From the NCBI RefSeq assembly GCF_014205165.1, contig NZ_JACHMZ010000001.1:5252501-5316500 (forward strand): 64,000 bases of DNA. The letters run 5' to 3'. Positions 8,880 to 18,033 of this stretch are shown here, piece after piece. Source of the DNA: Micromonospora carbonacea (lineage in GTDB: Bacteria > Actinomycetota > Actinomycetes > Mycobacteriales > Micromonosporaceae). The position numbers were made by a program, and so were the translations under genes. The first letter of the stretch is position 1. Every line of letters begins with the position of its first letter. The notes under the pieces were generated by a model. It had not been told where the DNA came from. It ran no database searches and saw nothing but the letters and a program-made list of their open reading frames with translations.

Positions 8880-9683
8880 TCAGGTCACCGGGACGACCGG
8901 GTTGCTCAGCTCCCCGATCCCCTCGATACGCACGGTGACCGTATCCCCCTCCGTGAGCGGGCTAACCCCGGCCGGCGTACCGGTGAGGACCACGTCGCCG
9001 GGGAGCAGCGTCATCACGTGCGAGACGTACGACACCAGGGCCGGCACGTCGAAGACCATGTCCCGGGTGCGGCCGAGCTGGCGTACCTCCATCTCCTCCG
9101 GGTTGCGGCCGACCTCGCAGCGGACCTCCAGGTCGGTCACGTCGAGCCCCGTGGTGATCCACGGGCCGATGGGGCAGAACGAGTCGAAGCCCTTGGCCCG
9201 GGTCCACTGCCCGTCGGAACGCTGGAGGTCCCGCGCGGTGACGTCGTTGGCGCAGGTGTAGCCGAAGATGGCCCGCTCGGCGGCGGCCCGGTCGGCCCGG
9301 CGGGCGCCCGGCGCGCCGATCACCACGGCCAGCTCGGCCTCGTGCTCGACCTGCTTGGAGAAGATCGGCAGCCGGATGGCGTCCCGGGGCCCGATCACGG
9401 AGGTGGACGGCTTGAGGAACAGCAGTGGCTCCTTGGGCACGTCGTTGCCCAGCTCGGCGGCGTGCTCGGCGTAGTTGCGGCCGACGCAGACCACCTTGCT
9501 GGGCAGGATCGGGGAGAGCAGCCGGACGTCGGAGAGCGCCCACCGGGCGCCGCTGAACTGGATCTGGCCGAACGGGTGGCCCTCGATCTCGGCGATGGTC
9601 AGGCCCTCGGGGCCCGCCCCCGGTTCGCCCTCGACGACCCCGAACGACATTCCCTTGGCATGAGCGAAACGAGCGATACGCAC
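8880..9683 (-). CDS. Fumarylacetoacetate hydrolase (FAH) family protein
   Basis: A 267-residue FAH-fold enzyme. The N-terminal cap precedes a catalytic domain starting at VVCVGRNYAEHAAELG, with the metal-binding acidic motif E-HEAELAVVIG and the C-terminal LLPGDVVLTGTPAGV. Members cleave or decarboxylate acylpyruvates or isomerise ring-cleavage products (2-hydroxyhepta-2,4-diene-1,7-dioate-type); the exact substrate cannot be assigned. The GTG at 9683 is supported by a -10-like TAGATT 6 nt upstream, indicating a leaderless mRNA. It stands alone on the minus strand beside the tRNA cluster. Confidence 0.88.
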   Translation of the reverse strand: MRIARFAHAKGMSFGVVEGEPGAGPEGLTIAEIEGHPFGQIQFSGARWALSDVRLLSPILPSKVVCVGRNYAEHAAELGNDVPKEPLLFLKPSTSVIGPRDAIRLPIFSKQVEHEAELAVVIGAPGARRADRAAAERAIFGYTCANDVTARDLQRSDGQWTRAKGFDSFCPIGPWITTGLDVTDLEVRCEVGRNPEEMEVRQLGRTRDMVFDVPALVSYVSHVMTLLPGDVVLTGTPAGVSPLTEGDTVTVRIEGIGELSNPVVPVT

Positions 9684-9689
9684 CGGGCC

Positions 9690-9695
9690 AATCTA
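9690..9695 (-). promoter_or_regulatory. -10 element TAGATT for the leaderless FAH gene
   Basis: TAGATT ends 6 nt before the GTG at 9683 on the minus strand; there is no ribosome-binding site in the gap. Confidence 0.55.
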
Positions 9696-9850
9696 GCCCG
9701 CCCGGCCGGGGCGGCACCGGCGCGTCGGCCACGGGCCGGCGCGCGGCGGGCCAGCGTACGCCGGATGCCGCCGCCGCGGGCCGGGTTCGCCGCTTCGTAC
9801 CCGCACGGCGGGGAGCCGCACCTAGCGTCGGCTACCGGAGGTTCGTTCGT

Positions 9851-11326
9851 ATGCCTGCATCGAGACGACACCACAGGGCCCTCGCAGTGTTCGTGCACTG
9901 CCTCGGCATTCTCGCCGCCGTTCCGGCGCTGCCCACGGTGGCCCCGGAGCCCGCCGCACCGGAGGCCACCGCACCCCGGGCCGCCGCGCCACCGGCCACC
10001 GCACCCCGGGCCGCCGCCGCGTCACCGGGGGTGCTCCGGGCGGCGGCGGCCACGCTGACGCCGACGCCGACGGGCACCGCGGCGACGCCCGCGGCCCCCG
10101 CGCCGCCGCCGCTGGTCTCCCCGTCCGTGGTCGTGCCGACGCGGGGCGCGGCGTCGGCCGTGACGGTGCTGGTCACGCCGGCCGGCACGCCGGCCCCGGG
10201 CTACCAGGTCCAGGTGCGCAACGCCAGCAGCATGGCCGTGGCCACCACGGTGCGCCAGGAGCTGCCGCCCGGCACGTCGGCCACCTGGGTCACGCCCGGT
10301 GGGCGGACCAGCCGCTCGGCCACCACCACGGAGGTGACCTGGCAGCTACGGCTCCCGGCGCGCAGCACCACCACCCTGCACACGGCGCTCACCACCGCCG
10401 CGCCGGGCCGCGCCCTGTCCGCGCCCGCCTGCGCCTTCGCGGCCGGCGGCGACCGGCCGTACGACTGCGCGACCGCGACCTGGGACCGCTCCCCGGTCCC
10501 GGCGGCCCAGGCCACCGACGCGCCGGCCTGGCGACGGCCCGCGGCGCTGCTCGCCGCGCTGGCCGGAGTGCTCCTGCTCACGGCCGCCGGGCTCTGGTGG
10601 TGGCAGCGACGCCGCCGGGCCCGGGCCACGGCCGGGCCGACCGGCCCGGGTGCCGGATCCGCCGGGGCGGGGATCCGCGCCGCCGGGGCGGGGACCGTCT
10701 ACGCGGGCACCGGCGCGGGGTCCGCCGACGTGGGCGCGGCGGCACCCGGCGGGGCGGGCGGGCCGCCCCGCCCGGTCCCGACGGTCGCCGTGGGCCGCCG
10801 CCGCAGGCCCCCGGTGTGGCTGGTGGTGGGGGCGGCCGTCGCGGTCCTGGCCGGCGTGGTGCTCGCCGCGACGGTGACGGCCACGCAGCGGGTGGCCGCG
10901 ATCGACACGACCAAGCAGCCGAGCAGCGGCGCGTGGGTGGGCACCAGCACCACCGGCGTGGTCGGCGTGCCGCTGCGGGAGCAGGCGCTGGAGTTCACCG
11001 TCTACCGGGTCGCCTGCCCGTCGACGCCGTCCGTCGCGGGGCGGCAGTGCCAGGCCACGGTCGGGGTGCGCAACCTCACCCCCGAGCAGCAGACCTGGCA
11101 CGGCGAGATGCAGCGGGCGTACCTGCCGGGTGGCACCTGGGTCGGCGTCGACGAGGCCGCCACCCGGCTGGCCAACCAGGGGCGGGACGTCTTCGGCCAG
11201 CCCCTCGCCGCGGGCAGCCGGCTGGTGCTGCCGCTGGTGTTCACCGTCGACGACGGGGACCGGCCCGAGCAACTGGAGCTGCGCAGCGGGGTGTTCTCCG
11301 CCGGGGTCCGGGTCGACGTTCCCTGA
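9851..11326 (+). CDS. Secreted/membrane protein with two transmembrane segments and an extracellular DUF4352-like domain
   Basis: 491 residues; function not recognised. An N-terminal signal-like helix (residues 8-28) is followed by an Ala/Pro/Thr-rich stretch, then a beta-rich region (about 90-215). A transmembrane helix lies near 231-252 (AALLAALAGVLLLTAAGLWWW), followed by a Gly/Ala-rich basic linker and a second helix near 325-345 (WLVVGAAVAVLAGVVLAATV). The last ~135 residues contain a domain like extracellular DUF4352 folds with two cysteines (VACPS, RQCQA). GGAGG lies 9 bases before the ATG. A cell-envelope role is likely but unproven. Confidence 0.75.
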   Translation: MPASRRHHRALAVFVHCLGILAAVPALPTVAPEPAAPEATAPRAAAPPATAPRAAAASPGVLRAAAATLTPTPTGTAATPAAPAPPPLVSPSVVVPTRGAASAVTVLVTPAGTPAPGYQVQVRNASSMAVATTVRQELPPGTSATWVTPGGRTSRSATTTEVTWQLRLPARSTTTLHTALTTAAPGRALSAPACAFAAGGDRPYDCATATWDRSPVPAAQATDAPAWRRPAALLAALAGVLLLTAAGLWWWQRRRRARATAGPTGPGAGSAGAGIRAAGAGTVYAGTGAGSADVGAAAPGGAGGPPRPVPTVAVGRRRRPPVWLVVGAAVAVLAGVVLAATVTATQRVAAIDTTKQPSSGAWVGTSTTGVVGVPLREQALEFTVYRVACPSTPSVAGRQCQATVGVRNLTPEQQTWHGEMQRAYLPGGTWVGVDEAATRLANQGRDVFGQPLAAGSRLVLPLVFTVDDGDRPEQLELRSGVFSAGVRVDVP

Positions 11327-11351
11327 GGCCGGGTCGGCCGGGCGGCGGTCG

Positions 11352-11357
11352 TACGCT
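11352..11357 (+). promoter_or_regulatory. -10 element TACGCT for the leaderless gene at 11364
   Basis: TACGCT, then exactly 6 nt, then the GTG start; no Shine-Dalgarno sequence between them. Confidence 0.5.
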
Positions 11358-11363
11358 GGTCGG

Positions 11364-12236
11364 GTGACCGCCGCCCTCGCCCCCGCCGCGCCGCTCGACC
11401 TGGCCGACTGGCAGGCGCGGCGCCGGGCCCACGAGGAGCGGGTCGACGGGTGGCTGGCCCCGCACCTGGCCCGCCGCCGCGCCGGGCGCAAGCACCCGGT
11501 GGAGGACTTCCTCTTCACCTACTACTCGCACCGCCCCGCCCAGCTGCGCCGCTGGCACCCGGGCGCGGGGGCGGTGCTGCGGGGCGCGGACCCGGCCGAG
11601 TTCGGCCGGGACTACCGCGCCACCGCCGCCGGGCTCACCCTCGACACCGATGCGGTACGCGCCCGGCGGGCCGGGTCGGTCGACTGGATCCGTGCCCTGC
11701 TCACGGCGACGGCGGGCCGCCCGGCGCACCTGGGCTGCTTCGGGATGCACGAGTGGGCGATGGTCTACCGGCAGACCCAGGAGGAGGTGCGCCACAACGC
11801 GTGGCCGCTGCGGCTCAGCCCGGCGCGCACCGCCGAGGTCGTGCAGGAGCGGGGCGTGCGGTGCAGCCACTTCGACGCGTACCGGTTCTTCACCGCGCCG
11901 GCCCGGCCGCTGAACGTGCTCACCCCGACCCGGGAGCGCCAGCACGAGCTGGAGCAGCCGGGCTGTCTGCACGCCAACATGGATCTCTACAAGTGGGCCT
12001 ACAAACTGTCGCCGCTGGTGCCCAGCGAGCTGGTCGCCGACGCGTTCGCGCTGGCCCGCGAGATCCGCACGCTGGACATGCGGGCCAGCCCCTACGATCT
12101 GGCCGCGCTCGGCTACCCGCCGGTGCGGGTGGAGACGCCGGAGGGCCGGGCCGAGTACGCCGCCGCCCAGCGGGGCTTCGCCGAGCGCGCCGCCGGCCTG
12201 CGGGCCCGCCTGCTCGCCGCGCTGAACATCGCCTGA
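11364..12236 (+). CDS. Conserved actinobacterial protein (often labelled 3-methyladenine DNA glycosylase)
   Basis: 290 residues with motifs shared across actinomycetes: HPVEDFLFTYYSHRPAQL near the N-terminus, LGCFGMHEWAMVYRQ in the middle, and CLHANMDLYKWAYKLSP later. Automatic annotation in Streptomyces and relatives often calls this family a 3-methyladenine DNA glycosylase, but no helix-hairpin-helix or glycosylase catalytic signature is evident here, so the activity should be treated as unassigned. The GTG at 11364 is chosen because TACGCT lies 6 nt upstream and the family N-terminus begins here; the frame open further upstream overlaps the previous gene. Confidence 0.8.
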   Translation: MTAALAPAAPLDLADWQARRRAHEERVDGWLAPHLARRRAGRKHPVEDFLFTYYSHRPAQLRRWHPGAGAVLRGADPAEFGRDYRATAAGLTLDTDAVRARRAGSVDWIRALLTATAGRPAHLGCFGMHEWAMVYRQTQEEVRHNAWPLRLSPARTAEVVQERGVRCSHFDAYRFFTAPARPLNVLTPTRERQHELEQPGCLHANMDLYKWAYKLSPLVPSELVADAFALAREIRTLDMRASPYDLAALGYPPVRVETPEGRAEYAAAQRGFAERAAGLRARLLAALNIA

Positions 12237-12323
12237 TCCTCCCCTTTTCGCACCTTTCATCACCTTTCGCGCTTTCCGTTCGTTGGCTTCCTGTACCCGC
12301 GGGACCGAGGAAACGGGAGCACC

Positions 12324-13040
12324 ATGACCAGACGATCACTCGCCGGGCGGGCGCGGGGCCTGATCCGACGCACCGCGCCCGGCATCCCCCGCTCCCGCCG
12401 CGAGGCGCAGACGTCGCTGGAGGCGCTGGCCACCCTGCGCGGGCAGGGCTGGCACCGGTCGGTGGGGGCGGCGCCCGTCGACGGCGAGGGCCGGCCGCTG
12501 CCCTGGCTCAGCTACTCCGCCGTGCGGTGGCTGGACGACGTGCTGCACCCCGGGGTGCGGGTGTTCGAGTACGGCTCGGGGTCGTCGACGTCCTGGTTCG
12601 CCCGGCCCGGCCGGGTCGGCGAGATCGTCTCCGTCGAGCACGACGCCGCCTGGTTCGCCCAGCTCCCCCAGCCGGCCAACGGGGAGATCCGGCACGTGCC
12701 CTGCGCCGACGGCTGGTGGGACGGCTCGGCGGACTCCCCCTACGTGACGGCGGTCGCCGACGGGGCCCCCTGGGACGTGGTGGTGATCGACGGCGCCTCC
12801 CGCACCGTCTGCGCCCGGGTCGCGCCGAAGCACCTCGCCCCGTCCGGCCTGGTGGTCCTCGACGACACGGACCTGGCGACGACCGACCCGGCGGCGGCGG
12901 AGCTGGCCGCGCACGGCCTCGGCCGGCTCGACCTCTGGGGCTTCAAGCCCGGCATCCAGCGGATGACCTGCACCTCGGTCTTCGGCTGGGACTTCAACCA
13001 CTGGCTGCTGCCGGGGCGGGCCCACGGGCACGCCCGCTGA
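12324..13040 (+). CDS. SAM-dependent methyltransferase-like protein
   Basis: 238 residues. After a basic N-terminus (residues 1-30) comes a Rossmann-type core with a motif-I-like VFEYGSGSSTSWFA (about residues 75-88), an acidic residue after strand 2 (IVSVEHDAAWF), and strand-4 DVVVIDG. This pattern occurs in class I methyltransferases attached to sugar or polysaccharide gene clusters; the target is unknown. GGAAACGGGAG precedes the ATG. It is convergent with the SGNH hydrolase gene and ends before a hairpin repeat. Confidence 0.78.
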   Translation: MTRRSLAGRARGLIRRTAPGIPRSRREAQTSLEALATLRGQGWHRSVGAAPVDGEGRPLPWLSYSAVRWLDDVLHPGVRVFEYGSGSSTSWFARPGRVGEIVSVEHDAAWFAQLPQPANGEIRHVPCADGWWDGSADSPYVTAVADGAPWDVVVIDGASRTVCARVAPKHLAPSGLVVLDDTDLATTDPAAAELAAHGLGRLDLWGFKPGIQRMTCTSVFGWDFNHWLLPGRAHGHAR

Positions 13041-13105
13041 CGGCGACGCCGCGCGCCGGCCTCCACCGACCGACCCGCCGACCCACCCCCGCACCCGCCG
13101 CTTCT

Positions 13106-13185
13106 CCGCCCTTTGCTCTGCACCCACGGGCGCAGCGGTCACCGAGGGCGACCGTTGCGTGTCAGGGTGCAGGGCAAAGGGGCGG
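13106..13185. repeat. Nested inverted repeat between convergent genes
   Basis: Outer arms CCGCCCTTTGCTCTGCACCC / GGGTGCAGGGCAAAGGGGCGG (imperfect) enclose a second stem CGCAGCGGTC / GACCGTTGCG. It lies between the methyltransferase-like gene and the SGNH hydrolase gene, both of which end here. Probable bidirectional terminator, and a third hairpin sequence type in this window. Confidence 0.7.
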
Positions 13186-13241
13186 AAACGGGGGGCGGCG
13201 ACGGCAGGTCGGTCGGCCCGAGCGCACGGCCCGGCCGGGGA

Positions 13242-14411
13242 TCAGGACGTGGCGCAGCTCGGCTGCGGCACCGGGTTGCTGGCGCCGGCGCTGCCGAGGA
13301 ACCCGAAGGCCGCCTCGGCGCCGGGCGCGAGGGCCCCGTTCCAGCTGACGTTCCGTGCGGTCACCGCGGTTCCGCTCTGCGTCACGTCGGCGTTCCACGC
13401 CTGGTCGATCCGCTGGCCGTCGGCGTAGCCGAACCGGACCGTCCAGCCCTTCAGCGCCGCGGTGCCCGTGTTGCGTACGGTCACCTCGCCCTGGAAGCCG
13501 CCCTGCCACTGCCCGACGATCCGGTAGCTGGCCGTGCACCCGCCGCCGGGGTTCGAGGTCGGGGTGACCGGCGGCGACAGCGTCGGCGTGACGGTGGGGG
13601 TGGGCGTCGGCGTGACCGACGGCGTCGCGCTGGGGGTGGCCGTGGGCGTGGCCGTCGGGGTCACCGTGGGCGTGGCCGTCGGGGTGCCGCCGGTCAGCGC
13701 GGCGACCAACGCCGGATACCAGCGGTCCGACATCTTCTGGTCGCCGGCGGCGTTCGGGTGCACCCCGTCGTAGGTGTCGGCGGCGGTGCTGAAGCCCGTC
13801 CACTGGTCGACGACCACGATCGGCGACTGCGCGGTGGTCTTGCCCGCCGCCCAGCCGTCGATCGCGCTGTTGAGCGCCACCGCCCGCTGCCCGCACTCGG
13901 CGCAGCTCGCGGGGGCCATCGGGATGATCTTCGCAACGATCACCCGCATCGCCGGGTTGCTGGCCCGCATCTGGTCGACCAGCTTGGAGTACGCGGCCAG
14001 GATGGTCGCCGGGGGGATGTTGCTCCACACGTCGTTGGTGCCGAAGTGCATGAGCACGACGTCGGGGTCGGTGGCGGAGAGCCAGCCGGGCAGCAGGTTC
14101 TGGTTGGCGACGTTCGTCACCAGGTATCCGCCGTGGCCCTCGTTGTCGCCGTCGTACGGCTGGCCGCAGCCCTGCGGGCCGAGGGTGCCGACGAAGTCGA
14201 CGCCGGTGTGGCCGGTCGACTGGAGGCGGTTCCAGAGCAGGGAGCGCCAGCAGCCGGGCGAGCCGGTGATCGAGTCGCCCAGCGGCATGACGCGCACCGG
14301 GTCGGCGGCGGCCGGCAGGGCGGGCGGCGCGGCGACGAGCCCGAGCAGCAACGTCAGCGGCACGGCCGCGAGGGCGGCGAGGAGGGCGGTGAGGAAGGGC
14401 TTTCGGGGCAT
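13242..14411 (-). CDS. Secreted SGNH/GDSL hydrolase with C-terminal CBM2 cellulose-binding module
   Basis: 389 residues. A signal peptide (about 1-36, ending ALPAAADP) is followed by an SGNH esterase domain with the block-I serine in GDSIT, GTND in block III, and DGVHPN carrying the catalytic Asp and His. A Thr/Pro-rich linker of repeated TPT units joins it to a CBM2 module (last ~105 residues, GCTASYRIVGQWQGGFQGEVTVRNTG...) with terminal cysteines for the usual disulfide. The enzyme is probably an acetylxylan or carbohydrate esterase acting on plant cell-wall polysaccharide outside the cell; the substrate is inference. AGGAG precedes the ATG. Confidence 0.92.
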   Translation of the reverse strand: MPRKPFLTALLAALAAVPLTLLLGLVAAPPALPAAADPVRVMPLGDSITGSPGCWRSLLWNRLQSTGHTGVDFVGTLGPQGCGQPYDGDNEGHGGYLVTNVANQNLLPGWLSATDPDVVLMHFGTNDVWSNIPPATILAAYSKLVDQMRASNPAMRVIVAKIIPMAPASCAECGQRAVALNSAIDGWAAGKTTAQSPIVVVDQWTGFSTAADTYDGVHPNAAGDQKMSDRWYPALVAALTGGTPTATPTVTPTATPTATPSATPSVTPTPTPTVTPTLSPPVTPTSNPGGGCTASYRIVGQWQGGFQGEVTVRNTGTAALKGWTVRFGYADGQRIDQAWNADVTQSGTAVTARNVSWNGALAPGAEAAFGFLGSAGASNPVPQPSCATS

Positions 14412-14545
14412 GGTGGAGGGACTCCTGTCACGTGACGTCGTGCGGTCGGTGACGGCCCTGTTGCTCCCGAAGCCATTCCAGCAGACCCCGGCGCGGCGGG
14501 CAACGCGCGGAGGTGGCAGTCGCGCCGGTGCAGGGCGCGGCGCGG

Positions 14546-14971
<426 letters not shown>

Positions 14972-14977
14972 GTGAGC

Positions 14978-14983
14978 AGGCTA
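14978..14983 (-). promoter_or_regulatory. -10 element TAGCCT for leaderless arfB
   Basis: On the minus strand TAGCCT ends 6 nt before the GTG start of arfB. Confidence 0.5.
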
Positions 14984-15039
14984 GCGCCCCGCCCGGGCGT
15001 GGTGGGTGGCCGTGGGGCCCGGCGGCGGCCCGGCCGGGG

Positions 15040-15903
15040 TCAGCCGCCCTTTCCGATGATCGCGTCGGCGCTCTGCTGCACCTGCTCGATCGGGATGGCG
15101 AAGCCGATGCCGATCGAGCCGCTGCCGTCGATGGTGGCGATGGCGGTGTTCACGCCGACCACCTCGCCCCGGGCGTTGACCAGCGGGCCGCCGGAGTTGC
15201 CCGGGTTGATGGACGCGTCGGTCTGCACGGCGCGGTGCCGGGTCGCGCCGAGGCGCACCTGACGGTCGAGGGCGCTGACGATGCCCGCGGTGACGGTGCC
15301 GGCGAGCCCGAGCGGGGAGCCGACCGCGAGCACCGGCTCGCCGACCCGAGTGGCCCCCGGCTTGGCCAGCGGCAGCGGGGCCAGGCCGGCGTCCGGCGGC
15401 ACCCGCAGCACGGCCAGGTCGCTGCCCGGTTCCCGACCGACGACCTCGGCGGCGAACCGCCGGCCGTCCGGCAGCTCCACCGTCACCGCCCCGCCGCCGC
15501 CCTTGGCGAGGATGTGGTCGTTGGTGATCAGGTGCTGCTGGTCGTCGATGGCGAAGCCGGACCCCGTCGCCGCGCTGCCGGTGGCCCCGCCGACCAGCAC
15601 CGACACCACCCCCGGCACGGTGCGCTCGGCGGCGGTCACCAGCTCCGCCGGCACGGGCGCGGCCGACGCCGCCTCCGGGCCCGGCGCGGCGGCCGGGTCG
15701 GCGACCCAGGCGCCCGCCGCCGCGCCGGACAGGGTGGACAGCGCCACCACCCCGGCGGCGGCCAGCAGCCGGCCCTGCCAGGTCCGACGCCGGTCGGCCC
15801 CGCCCCCACCGGGTACGTCCCGCCGGCCACGCCCGTCGGGGTCGAGCTCGGGCGAGACGAACCACGGCCCGCGCGGCTCGCCCAGTCCGGTCTGTACTGC
15901 CAT
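15040..15903 (-). CDS. Membrane-anchored trypsin-like serine protease (HtrA-like, no PDZ)
   Basis: 287 residues: a cytoplasmic Gly/Pro/Arg-rich N-terminus, one transmembrane helix (about 45-67), then a chymotrypsin-fold protease domain outside the cell. The catalytic triad is visible as H130 (ITNDHIL), D162 (GSDLAVL) and S237 (NPGNSGGP). The chain ends after the protease domain, so the PDZ domain of typical HtrA/DegP is absent. GAGGAG lies upstream of the ATG. It is followed by arfB on the same strand and preceded by the VWA gene. It probably degrades or processes envelope proteins. Confidence 0.9.
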   Translation of the reverse strand: MAVQTGLGEPRGPWFVSPELDPDGRGRRDVPGGGGADRRRTWQGRLLAAAGVVALSTLSGAAAGAWVADPAAAPGPEAASAAPVPAELVTAAERTVPGVVSVLVGGATGSAATGSGFAIDDQQHLITNDHILAKGGGGAVTVELPDGRRFAAEVVGREPGSDLAVLRVPPDAGLAPLPLAKPGATRVGEPVLAVGSPLGLAGTVTAGIVSALDRQVRLGATRHRAVQTDASINPGNSGGPLVNARGEVVGVNTAIATIDGSGSIGIGFAIPIEQVQQSADAIIGKGG

Positions 15904-15973
15904 CCGCTGCTCCTCACGTCGACGTCTGTCGGGGAGTCCGGCCGGACCGGGCCGGCCGGTGGGGCCGCCGTGT

Positions 15974-16933
15974 TCAGGGCAGCCGGGAGAACCACCGCAT
16001 CGATCCCGCCGCGGCCCCCATGGCCAGCACCAGTCCCAGCCCGATGAACCGGGCGGAGACGTCCTGCCGCTGGGTGCGGTAGCCGACGGAGGTGCCGATG
16101 TCGTCGTACACCGCCCGCAGCTCCTCGCGGGTGGTCGCCTCGTGGAAGCCGCCGCCGGTGGAGTCGGCGACCGCCTTGAGGGTCTGCCCGTCCACCGGCA
16201 CCTGGATGGGCCGCCCGCCCCGGTCGACGAACCCGGACGGGGTGCCGAACGAGATGGTGTGCACCGGCACCTTCGCGTCGACGGCCTCGGCGGCGGCCTC
16301 CATCGGGTCCATGCCGGAGGTGTTCGCGCCGTCGGAGAGCAGGATGATCCGGGCCGGCGGCAGGTCCTGCGCGGCCTGGCTGTCCAGCGCCTTCACCGCG
16401 CCGAGGGAGGTGTTGATCGCCTCCCCGATGGCGGTGCCCTGCACGCCGGTGCTGCCCTCGGCGAGGCGTTCGATGCCGTCGTGCAGGGCCTGGCGGTCCG
16501 TGCCGGGCGGCACCAGCACGGCGGCGCTGCCGGCGAACGCGACGAGCCCGACGTTGAACTCGTCGGGCAGGCCGTCGACGAAGCGCCGGGCCGCCTCCTT
16601 GGCGGCGCTGAGCCGGTCCGGTTCCACGTCGGAGGCGAGCATCGAGGTGGACACGTCGACCGCCACCATGACGGTGGCCCGTTCCCGGGGCACCCGCACC
16701 TCGGCGCTGGGCCGGGCGAAGCCCACCACCAGCAGCGCCAGCATGGCCAGGAACAGGCCCGCCGGCACGTGCCGCCGCCAGGCCGGGCGGTGCGGGGCCA
16801 CCCGGTCGAGCAGCCGCAGGTTGGTGAAGCGGACCGCGTACCGGCTGTGGCGGCGCTGGGCGAGCAGGTAGCCGACGGCGAGCGCGGCGACCCCGAGCAG
16901 CAGCCAGAGCCGCAGGGGCGACTCCCAGCTCAC
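15974..16933 (-). CDS. VWA-domain membrane protein (MoxR-associated, BatA-like)
   Basis: 319 residues: two N-terminal transmembrane helices (about 8-25 and 57-73), a von Willebrand A domain with an intact MIDAS metal site (DVSTS at 93-97; T in GTAIGEAI; D in LLSDGANTS), and a C-terminal helix (about 295-312). The GTG at 16933 overlaps the stop of the upstream DUF58 gene by 4 bases and has GGGAGG 6 nt upstream. With MoxR and DUF58 it forms the common MoxR-type complex thought to assist maturation of membrane or metalloprotein targets. Confidence 0.9.
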   Translation of the reverse strand: MSWESPLRLWLLLGVAALAVGYLLAQRRHSRYAVRFTNLRLLDRVAPHRPAWRRHVPAGLFLAMLALLVVGFARPSAEVRVPRERATVMVAVDVSTSMLASDVEPDRLSAAKEAARRFVDGLPDEFNVGLVAFAGSAAVLVPPGTDRQALHDGIERLAEGSTGVQGTAIGEAINTSLGAVKALDSQAAQDLPPARIILLSDGANTSGMDPMEAAAEAVDAKVPVHTISFGTPSGFVDRGGRPIQVPVDGQTLKAVADSTGGGFHEATTREELRAVYDDIGTSVGYRTQRQDVSARFIGLGLVLAMGAAAGSMRWFSRLP

Positions 16934-18033
16934 GCGGCACCTCCCGACAGCGCTCCGGAGCGGGCCGTCCGGCCGGTGCCGCTGGCCGCCGGGGCCAGGG
17001 CGAGCCGGCGCTGGGCGTGCACGTGCCGGACGATGTCGGCGCACCAGTCGCGGTCGGTGCGCAGCGGCAGGTGGGCCGCCCCGCACCGGCGCAGCACCTG
17101 GCGGACCTGGTCGCGCTGGGCGCGGGCCGCCTCGGCGTACCGCTCGCGCAGCCGGCGGTCGCCGGTGCAGACCTCCCGCCGGCGGCCGGTCTCCGGGTCG
17201 ACCAGGGTGATCAGGCCGACGTCCGGCAGTTCCAGCTCGCGCGGGTCGGTCACCTCCACGGCGAGCACCTGGTGCCGGACCGCGAGCCGGCGCAGCGCCA
17301 CCTCCCAGGGCGGCGGGTCCGCCGGGTCGTCCGGCAGCCCGTCGAGGAGGTCGGAGACCACCACGACCAGGCCGCGCCGGGTGGCGGCCCGGCCCACGGC
17401 GGCCAGCCCGTCGGCGAGGCCGGGCGCGGCGGGCGGGCCGGCGGCCGGGTCGGTCGCGGCGGCGCGCGGCGCGGCCAGCAGGGCCCGCAGCAGACCGAGC
17501 AGGTGGGTACGCCCGCCCCGGGCGGGGAACCGGCGCAGCCCGTGCGCGCCGAGCAGCTGCGCGCCGAGCCGGTTACCGGAGCCCGCCGTGAGGAAGCCGA
17601 CCGCCGCCACGGCGGCCACCGCCAGCTCGCGCTTGTCCAGCTCGGCGGTGCCGAACTCCATGCTGGGGCTGGCGTCGACCAGCAGCCAGGTGGTCAGCTC
17701 CCGGTCGGCGTCGACCTCGCGGACGTGCGGGACGGTGGTCCGGGCGGTGACCGCCCAGTCCATCCGGCGCACCTCGTCCTCGCCGGGCCGGTACTCGCGG
17801 CTGCCGGCGATCTCGCTGCCGGGGCCGGGCAGCAGGCCCCGGTGCTCGCCGTGCAGCAGCCCGTCGAGGCGGCGGGTGACGGTCAGCTCCAGCCGGCGCA
17901 GCCGCCGGTCCGGCGCGAGGTCGGCGAGGGTCGGGTCCGGCGGCACCGACCCGGCTCCCCCGGCGGCGGGTGCTCCCCCGGCGGCCCGCGTCGCCCGGGC
18001 GGCGCCGGCGGGCGGGCCGGCGAAGCCCCTCAC
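16930..18033 (-). CDS. DUF58 domain-containing protein
   Basis: 367 residues. The DUF58 signature EIAGSREYRPGEDEVRRMDWAVTART is followed by a VWA-like fold (LLVDASPSMEFG). The N-terminal 30 residues are Ala/Gly/Pro-rich. The partner genes are moxR upstream (GTGA overlap at 18030-18033) and the VWA gene downstream (GTGA overlap), so the three are translationally coupled. Its molecular role is unknown; in the family it works with MoxR ATPases. Confidence 0.9.
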   Translation of the reverse strand: MRGFAGPPAGAARATRAAGGAPAAGGAGSVPPDPTLADLAPDRRLRRLELTVTRRLDGLLHGEHRGLLPGPGSEIAGSREYRPGEDEVRRMDWAVTARTTVPHVREVDADRELTTWLLVDASPSMEFGTAELDKRELAVAAVAAVGFLTAGSGNRLGAQLLGAHGLRRFPARGGRTHLLGLLRALLAAPRAAATDPAAGPPAAPGLADGLAAVGRAATRRGLVVVVSDLLDGLPDDPADPPPWEVALRRLAVRHQVLAVEVTDPRELELPDVGLITLVDPETGRRREVCTGDRRLRERYAEAARAQRDQVRQVLRRCGAAHLPLRTDRDWCADIVRHVHAQRRLALAPAASGTGRTARSGALSGGAA